Assembly (NCBI GenBank): GCA_045650425.1
Contig: JAZRRD010000088.1
Span: forward strand, 1-19,699
Source: RGIG1752 sp045650425
GTDB lineage: Bacteria; Bacillota_I; Bacilli_A; RF39; UBA660
DNA: 19,699 nucleotides
Direction: 5' to 3'
Numbering within the stretch: the stretch's first letter is position 1; every line of letters begins with the position of its first letter. A program made the position numbers and the translations under genes. The notes below the pieces were generated by a model, which searched no databases, was not told where the DNA came from, and saw nothing but the letters and a program-made list of their open reading frames with translations. Shown here piece by piece: positions 15,958 through 19,699 of this stretch.

Positions 15958-16211
15958 TATGACCAGTAAGTATATTTTACTTTAGCACCATCAGTCTTAA
16001 TTACTGCATGAGTTATTCCTACTGCTGTGTCAAATCCTTCTCCTGGTTCTAGTTCTAATAAATCTGTACTATCATTTATTTGTATATAAATAATTTCATC
16101 TCCAACATTATATACATTAAATTCTTTTGCAATAACTACTGTATGTCCTTTTGGATAGTATATTATATCTTCATTCATTTTACATTCTTTTACTGCTGTA
16201 TGTAACTTCAT
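15957..16211 (-). CDS. small beta-rich protein, function unknown
   Basis: This 84-aa protein has AGGTGA upstream of its ATG; the site overlaps the stop of the previous gene. The N-terminus (MKLHTAVKECKMNEDIIYYP) is followed by strands: TVVIAKEFNVYNVGDEIIYIQI, a 'LLELEPGEGFDTAVG' turn, and 'AVIKTDGAKVKYTYWS'. The 'L.PGE' turn followed by a final strand pair resembles small beta-sandwich modules on phage virion proteins, such as head fibres. That is a weak resemblance. No signal peptide or membrane segment is seen. It is probably co-transcribed with its neighbours. Confidence 0.55.
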   Translation of the reverse strand: MKLHTAVKECKMNEDIIYYPKGHTVVIAKEFNVYNVGDEIIYIQINDSTDLLELEPGEGFDTAVGITHAVIKTDGAKVKYTYWS

Positions 16212-16219
16212 TTAATCAC

Positions 16220-16429
16220 CTACTCTTGATTGAAACCTTTTTCAGCTTTTATAGACATTGATAAACCATCTTCATCAGCAAAAAATTCTAACACTTCTTC
16301 AAAATCTGTCCATATATCTTCATCTTTAGTCATTTCAAGTATCATTATTCTTTTTTCTCCACTTAGTTCATCTTTAGTAACTCTAAATGAGAAGTTTTTA
16401 AAACTCATATTTTTACTTATCTTTGCCAT
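16220..16429 (-). CDS. YonK-like small phage protein
   Basis: This 69-aa protein has AAGGAGAG upstream of its ATG. It begins MAKISKNMSFKNFSFRVTKD and ends with 'DFEEVLEFFADEDGLSMSIKAEKGF'. The layout of an N-terminal basic strand, a 'TKDEDIW.DFEEVLEFF' acidic middle and a C-terminal 'SMSIKAE' strand matches the YonK family known from Bacillus phage SPbeta, which is about 60-65 aa and forms a small oligomer of unknown role. The family is inferred from memory of that pattern. The gene is tightly packed between two other small genes. Confidence 0.5.
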   Translation of the reverse strand: MAKISKNMSFKNFSFRVTKDELSGEKRIMILEMTKDEDIWTDFEEVLEFFADEDGLSMSIKAEKGFNQE

Positions 16430-16441
16430 ATTAATCTCTCC

Positions 16442-16816
16442 TTAATAAATACTTAATATTTTAAATCTTAACACAAACTCTGGTACTTCTTCTGAGTGTA
16501 AATTTAATGTATAATCAGTAAATACATACTCTGCTCTGCAATTAACTTGTATCGTCTGTTTCTCACTATCTATATTCATTTCTGTTACATCTAGTTGAAT
16601 ATCGTATATTGTGTTTTCTTGATTTATGCAATCATTTGTAATTGATAAAAATTGTTTATATTGAAAAGTGTTATATATTTGATTACTTACTACAAGATAC
16701 ATATTACCTTCTTTAAAATCTAAACTACATGTATGGAATGTCTTATTTTCTACTCCATTGATAATGATTCTTTCTATATTTTTCATTATTCTTAATTCAT
16801 CATAATTAAATTTCAT
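16442..16816 (-). CDS. small protein, function unknown
   Basis: This protein is 124 aa from the ATG at 16816 (MKFNYDELRIMKNIERIIING), chosen because GAGG lies 9 nt upstream; the longer reading with nine extra residues lacks a ribosome site. The start overlaps the stop of the HU-like gene by 11 bp, so the two are probably coupled. The N-terminal helix is followed by many alternating strands (MYLVVSNQIYN, TIYDIQLDVTEMNID, TIQVNCRAEYVFTDYTLNL, FVLRFKILSIY), suggesting an all-beta fold. It has no metal motif, membrane segment or catalytic signature. I do not recognise the family. Confidence 0.55.
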   Translation of the reverse strand: MKFNYDELRIMKNIERIIINGVENKTFHTCSLDFKEGNMYLVVSNQIYNTFQYKQFLSITNDCINQENTIYDIQLDVTEMNIDSEKQTIQVNCRAEYVFTDYTLNLHSEEVPEFVLRFKILSIY

Positions 16817-17120
16817 TCTCTTCATCCTCTTCACTTGTAACATCTATTCTAAATTGTTCTATCATAACTTCACTTAATTTAACCACTATCTTGTATCTAG
16901 GAATATTATAAGTTCCATCTGGCAATTTTCTTCTTTTAGTTAATATACCTTTGATTGTCATGAAACCTCTTAATTTAACAGTTCCACCTCGTTTACATTC
17001 TTCATAACTAACATCTCTTAGTGCTTCCAAAATAGCTTTGACTTGTGGTATGGTTACTTTAACCCCATACTTCTCTTTTGCTATGGCTTTTATTCTTCTT
17101 ATGACTTCGTTTGTACTCAT
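16806..17120 (-). CDS. HU/IHF-like histone-like DNA-binding protein
   Basis: This 104-aa protein has AAGGAGAG upstream of its ATG. The helical N-half (STNEVIRRIKAIAKEKYGVKVTIPQVKAILEAL) resembles the HU dimerisation helices. 'RGGTVKLRGFMTIKGILTKRRKLPDGTYNIPRYKIVVKLSEVM' matches the HU beta-arm region: 'G..V.L.GFG.F....' then a basic arm and a C-terminal helix. The usual 'GFGTF' is 'GFMTI' here. The C-terminus is acidic (TSEEDEENEI). HU-like proteins bend DNA and help replication, packaging or transcription. Directly upstream is an interval framed by a 17-bp inverted repeat with two TATAAT hexamers, so the gene may be autoregulated. Confidence 0.7.
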   Translation of the reverse strand: MSTNEVIRRIKAIAKEKYGVKVTIPQVKAILEALRDVSYEECKRGGTVKLRGFMTIKGILTKRRKLPDGTYNIPRYKIVVKLSEVMIEQFRIDVTSEEDEENEI

Positions 17121-17136
17121 ACCAATCTCTCCTTGA

Positions 17137-17226
17137 TTTCCTACCTTATAAGGCTCATTATATTAGCATTACACATATATTATAAGATATGAATATTGCA
17201 CTTTTTATACCTTATATGGTAGGAAA
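17137..17226. repeat. 17-bp inverted repeat framing the HU-like gene promoter region
   Basis: Arms at 17137-17153 and 17210-17226 match at 16 of 17 positions in inverted orientation and are 56 bp apart. The left arm holds the perfect palindrome CCTTATAAGG. The right arm abuts the upstream gene's terminator. Such paired arms around a promoter suggest operators for a repressor or a site for DNA looping. Confidence 0.75.
17157..17184 (-). promoter_or_regulatory. two TATAAT hexamers, candidate promoter(s) for the HU-like operon
   Basis: The minus strand has perfect TATAAT hexamers at 17157-17162 and 17179-17184, both between the inverted-repeat arms. Neither has a good TTGACA box 16-18 bp upstream, so use by the host sigma A is uncertain and a phage sigma factor is possible. 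A start from the lower one would fall in the left arm. Confidence 0.4.
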
Positions 17227-17250
17227 AAGGGATTTTTTTATAAATCCCTT
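17224..17250 (-). terminator. intrinsic terminator overlapping the end of the NUMOD-like gene
   Basis: A 9-bp perfect stem (17227-17235 with 17242-17250) has a 6-nt loop. The following minus-strand run of U ends at 17224. The gene's TAA stop (17238-17240) lies in the loop region, so the hairpin includes the last codons. It separates the sigma-like operon from the HU-like operon. Confidence 0.8.
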
Positions 17251-17618
17251 AAATATTTCCATACTAATTTATTTCCATCTTTATCTTTTCCTGCTGATTT
17301 TATATCTCCATTGCAACATCTTTTTATACTTCCTGCACCAACTCCAGTTTTTTCACTAGCTTCTTTGTTGTCTGCATATATTTCATTAGTGTTCAAACAA
17401 ACTACTGCTTCTGATAAATCCTCTTCTTCTACCTTACTTACTTCTTCTTCATTTACTACTTCTATTACACATTCTGATACGTTTATTAATTCTGTTGGTT
17501 CTATAACTTCTATTACTTCTTCCTCTTCAATAGGTATACGTTCAATTTGAACTTCTTCTACTATTTCTTCTAAATTTACAACTCTTGGCTTTCTTATATT
17601 TGTTCTATCTAATCCCAT
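17238..17618 (-). CDS. acidic protein with C-terminal NUMOD1-like DNA-binding domain
   Basis: This 126-aa protein has an ATG that overlaps the stop of the sigma-like gene (TAATG), with GGAGTG upstream. Residues 15-68 are highly acidic with Glu/Val/Ile repeats (VEEVQIERIPIEEEEVIEVI). Residues about 71-124 (VVCLNTNEIYADNKEASEKT, then GSIKRCCNGDIKSAGK and KLVWKYL) match the NUMOD1-type module: 'V.CLNT.EI......AA...G....SI..CC.G..KSAGK..G..LVWKYL'. NUMOD1 modules usually lie at the C-terminus of GIY-YIG or HNH homing endonucleases and read DNA. Here no nuclease domain is present, so it may be an adaptor or a remnant. The acidic part could interact with another protein. Confidence 0.6.
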   Translation of the reverse strand: MGLDRTNIRKPRVVNLEEIVEEVQIERIPIEEEEVIEVIEPTELINVSECVIEVVNEEEVSKVEEEDLSEAVVCLNTNEIYADNKEASEKTGVGAGSIKRCCNGDIKSAGKDKDGNKLVWKYLRDL

Positions 17619-18652
17619 TATTCAATCACTCCATTTTGTATATTTTTTATTAAATCATTTGCATAAATTTCCTTATTGATTAATATATCAATTATTGCAT
17701 AATAGAAATTCTTATCGCACTCGATTTCTTCTAAGCCCTCTGCACTTTCTTGGCTTATGATACTAGTTAATGTTTCACAATAGTACATATCTAGTTCTTT
17801 ATAAATGTCTATTATTACTGCATTGTCTTTTCTGTTTGTTATCTTATGTAATCTATATTTTATGTCATCTTCATCTTTAAAATCTAGTAAAAATGCTATT
17901 GACTTTAAGTATTTGTTTAATCTTCCTATCTTTTCACCTTTTACTCTATCTTCATTGTATGCTTGTTCTACTTTCTTTAATATATTCTTTTTTAATCTCC
18001 ATATACCACTCATGTCATTAATTATGATTTCACCATTTAGCCATTTCAATTGTTTTTTAGTTAATATAAATTCTTTGTTGTTATGAAACCATTGTATGAA
18101 TTTGTTGCTACTTGTGTTTTCTATAAATTTGTAATCTACTGGCACATTATATATTACAGATAAGAACTTTTCATCTCTTTGATTTTTTGTTTTATCATTT
18201 TCTTCTATAAACTTTTGCTCAAAACTTTCTATGTCCATTATATAATATTCACCAGTTTTTCTATCACATACTGATACGTTGCTTTTTGCTAATTTTGCTT
18301 TATCCATCATTTTATATTTAACATCTTGGCAAACCCAACCATCTGGGTCTCTTTCACAATCTACTCCATATTTTGTGTAATATTTAACTAATGATAACCA
18401 AGTTTCAACTAATGCGTCTTGTTGAAAATTTTCTGCGTCATGTTCTAATCTGAATTTTCCTACTGTAAATTTTTCTATTTTAGATAATATACTGTTATGT
18501 TTTGCTTTTATGTAAAAACCACTTTGACCTGTTTTTGATTTTCCATTTCTTTGATTGTATACTCCTGGAACATATTCTTCCCCATCTTTGATATTACTAA
18601 TTTCTATCATTTCTTGTATTTTTTCAGTTGCTCTTTCTTCTGCACTTTTCAT
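17618..18652 (-). CDS. divergent sigma-70-like protein
   Basis: This 344-aa protein has AGAGGGG 11 nt before its ATG. Residues about 53-122 (ILSKIEKFTVGKFRLEHDAE, then QQDALVETWLSLVKYY and DPDGWVCQDVKYKMMDKAK) follow the sigma region 2 pattern: an acidic 'D.ED..Q..l...W..l..y', then an internal 'W' helix and '.D..k'. Residues about 196-232 (LTKKQLKWLNGEIIINDMSG, ending KKNILKKVEQAY) resemble the region 4 helix-turn-helix. A sigma factor would redirect host RNA polymerase, probably to late promoters of this phage. Similarity is weak and by eye, so another HTH regulator is possible. It is in an operon with the 103-aa gene and the NUMOD-like gene. Confidence 0.45.
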   Translation of the reverse strand: MKSAEERATEKIQEMIEISNIKDGEEYVPGVYNQRNGKSKTGQSGFYIKAKHNSILSKIEKFTVGKFRLEHDAENFQQDALVETWLSLVKYYTKYGVDCERDPDGWVCQDVKYKMMDKAKLAKSNVSVCDRKTGEYYIMDIESFEQKFIEENDKTKNQRDEKFLSVIYNVPVDYKFIENTSSNKFIQWFHNNKEFILTKKQLKWLNGEIIINDMSGIWRLKKNILKKVEQAYNEDRVKGEKIGRLNKYLKSIAFLLDFKDEDDIKYRLHKITNRKDNAVIIDIYKELDMYYCETLTSIISQESAEGLEEIECDKNFYYAIIDILINKEIYANDLIKNIQNGVIE

Positions 18653-18673
18653 TGTTTAATTACCCCTCTTTAC

Positions 18674-18985
18674 CTAAAAAATTATATCTTCATCAATATT
18701 GTAATATTCAAGTATTTCAAAGCAAAAGTCTAAGAATAGTTCATCAGTTTTATTATACATATCATATAATCTTCCAGTTTTATACTCTTCACTTCTACAT
18801 AGTTTAATATCTCTAAGTAGTTGATAGTTAATATCAAATGAAGCGTCATATAATTTATAGAATACCTCTTTTACCTCGAAAGGAACTATCATATTAAATG
18901 TTTTGTTATCTTCTAATCTTTTTCTTATATATTGCCTATCGGCTATGCTATCTGTAATTAATTTTTCTAAAAAACTTGTTTTCAT
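18674..18985 (-). CDS. small helical protein, function unknown
   Basis: This 103-aa protein has AAAGGAAAT upstream of its ATG (MKTSFLEKLITDSIADRQYI). It is helical, with 'NKTFNMIVPFEVKEVFYKLY' in the middle and an acidic aromatic end (FLDFCFEILEYYNIDEDIIF). No known motif, membrane segment or Cys cluster is seen. It is the first gene after a putative promoter and precedes the sigma-like gene by 21 bp, so they are probably co-transcribed. It could be a sigma accessory or anti-sigma protein by position only. Confidence 0.5.
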   Translation of the reverse strand: MKTSFLEKLITDSIADRQYIRKRLEDNKTFNMIVPFEVKEVFYKLYDASFDINYQLLRDIKLCRSEEYKTGRLYDMYNKTDELFLDFCFEILEYYNIDEDIIF

Positions 18986-19031
18986 AATACATTTCCTTTC
19001 TTATTTTTTATTAACTATCCTTATAATACAA

Positions 19032-19060
19032 TATATGCAAAATTCTACAAATGTTGACAA
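19032..19060 (-). promoter_or_regulatory. possible promoter for the 103-aa/sigma-like operon
   Basis: On the minus strand TTGTCA (19055-19060; 5 of 6) is followed after 17 bp by CATATA (19032-19037; 3 of 6), in a region just below a terminator. The -10 is poor and TATAAG sits further downstream, so the exact site is uncertain. Confidence 0.3.
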
Positions 19061-19067
19061 AATTATT

Positions 19068-19112
19068 AAAAAAAATAAAGAAAAATTGATTGGTGTTTTC
19101 ACCAATCAATTT
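19068..19112 (-). terminator. intrinsic terminator after the initiator-like gene
   Basis: A perfect 13-bp stem (19083-19095 with 19100-19112) with a 4-nt loop is followed on the minus strand by TTCTTTATTTTTTTT. It ends the transcript of the partial initiator-like gene and its 33-bp repeats, insulating the operon downstream. Confidence 0.85.
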
Positions 19113-19131
19113 ATCATTAATTATATGGTTG

Positions 19132-19162
19132 TTTATCTATAATTAAAGGCTTTATCTATAAT
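19132..19162. repeat. 12-bp direct repeat in AT-rich DNA
   Basis: TTTATCTATAAT occurs at 19132-19143 and 19151-19162, 19 bp apart, between the terminator and the 33-bp repeats. With those repeats it makes an AT-rich cluster of repeats beside the initiator-like gene. It may be part of a replication origin, or chance in AT-rich DNA. Confidence 0.5.
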
Positions 19163-19177
19163 ATCTACCCTATAAAA

Positions 19178-19243
19178 TGTCCAAATGAAAACCCACTTTT
19201 TGTCCCTTTTTGTCGAAATGAGAACCCTCTTTTTGTCCCTTTT
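19178..19243. repeat. two 33-bp tandem repeats (iteron-like)
   Basis: The units 19178-19210 and 19211-19243 match at 30 of 33 positions. Each starts TGTC(C/G)AAATGA and ends CTTTTTGTCCCTTTT. The array begins directly at the stop of the initiator-like gene, and its 33-bp period is close to three helical turns. Iterons next to a rep gene would look like this; an operator is the alternative. Confidence 0.8.
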
Positions 19244-19699
19244 TTATTTCTTACTATTTTTAACTTCTTCCAAAGTCATTAATCTTACATACAAACTACA
19301 CTTAGTTGCTAAAGTTTTTTCATCTAGTTCCCATTCTTTTCTAACCCTAATTACCTTATCATCTAATGACCATAGAATATCGCCTATTGTATCTAAATTA
19401 TTTTGACTATCTACACTTAGTCCAATTTCTTTAGCTAACCAACTTCTAGTAACTTGTTTTTCTTCTTCTCTACATAACCATGCTAGAGTACAATAAACTT
19501 TAATTGCGTTACTACTACAAGCTGAAAGTAAAACTTTAACTATTTCACTAGGTATTGTTACATACATACCTTGTGCCTTTTTACTTTTACTATCAGAACT
19601 TTTTACATAAGGATTGATTATATAATAGTCTATTTTACCTTCTTCATTATATCTTGCTGTTACTATACCATGAGAATGTTCGGAAAGTTTTTTTATATT
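19244..19699 (-). CDS. winged-helix protein, replication-initiator-like (5' end outside window)
   Basis: The reading frame stays open to the right edge: 151 codons before the TAA at 19244, so the real start lies outside the window; the ATG at 19567 is internal. The visible part begins NIKKLSEHSHGIVTARYNEE. It continues with 'GMYVTIPSEIVKVLLSACSS', 'NAIKVYCTLAWLC', a 'RSWLAKEIGLSVDSQNNLDT' helix-turn-helix and a 'LDDKVIRVRKEWELDEKT' wing. 'NAIKVYCTLAWLC...' followed by an HTH is common in DnaD-like or plasmid RepA-N-type proteins. Tandem 33-bp repeats directly follow the gene. It may start replication or act as a regulator; the family is not certain. Confidence 0.5.
   Translation of the reverse strand, partial: NIKKLSEHSHGIVTARYNEEGKIDYYIINPYVKSSDSKSKKAQGMYVTIPSEIVKVLLSACSSNAIKVYCTLAWLCREEEKQVTRSWLAKEIGLSVDSQNNLDTIGDILWSLDDKVIRVRKEWELDEKTLATKCSLYVRLMTLEEVKNSKK

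Noticed and set aside
19244..19567. A complete 107-aa gene starting at the ATG at 19567.
   Set aside because: The frame continues open to the window edge with protein-like sequence and no ribosome site precedes the ATG, so the gene is 5'-truncated instead.
1..19699. CRISPR arrays, IS elements, integrase or attachment sites.
   Set aside because: No regularly spaced short repeats, transposase-like proteins, recombinases or target duplications were seen.

Overview
The window is a block of a tailed double-stranded DNA bacteriophage genome. Every supported gene lies on the minus strand, so transcription runs from high to low coordinates. The DNA is very AT-rich, genes are tightly packed, Shine-Dalgarno sites are strong (AAGGAG/GGAGAG), and the YonK-like and late-gene types point to a low-GC Firmicute host, probably a clostridium. 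The host is inferred from composition and style, not from a marker gene. Several proteins are only distantly recognisable, so this is not one of the best-studied phage groups.

In transcription order, the right end (19699 to 15957) is a regulatory and accessory block. It holds a 5'-truncated winged-helix protein that resembles a replication initiator, followed by two 33-bp tandem repeats and a terminator. Next come a 103-aa unknown, a divergent sigma-70-like protein, an acidic protein with a C-terminal NUMOD1-like domain, and a terminator. A promoter-sized interval framed by a 17-bp inverted repeat follows, then an HU-like DNA-binding protein and three small proteins, one of them YonK-like. 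A calcineurin-like metallophosphatase with an N-terminal HTH-like segment and a coiled coil ends this block (15904 to 14663).

Between the metallophosphatase and the packaging genes is a 228-bp non-coding interval (14435-14662). It contains several hairpins and ends in a 12-bp perfect intrinsic terminator placed so close to the next start codon that no promoter fits between them. Any mRNA carrying the packaging operon in from upstream must read through it. Competing pairings visible in the sequence suggest an attenuator-type leader RNA. This is the most interesting element in the window.

The morphogenesis block follows in canonical order. A zinc-ribbon protein in the small-terminase position is followed by the terminase large subunit, portal, a 62-aa protein and a prohead protease fused to a scaffold-like domain; the acidic linker of that fusion carries three Cys4 knuckles. 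Then come a decoration-type protein, the major capsid protein, a conserved capsid-adjacent protein, a head-tail connector, a head closure protein with an Ig-like C-terminus, a tail-terminator-like protein, a chaperone-like protein, the tail tube, a strong terminator, a 188-aa protein with a basic tail, a gp10-like protein and the start of the tape measure protein, which runs off the left edge. No tail sheath gene lies between the tail terminator and the tube, which favours a siphovirus-type tail. No integrase, tRNA, IS element or CRISPR array is seen. No gene-free stretch exceeds 300 bp; the longest are 18986-19243 and 14435-14662, both described below.
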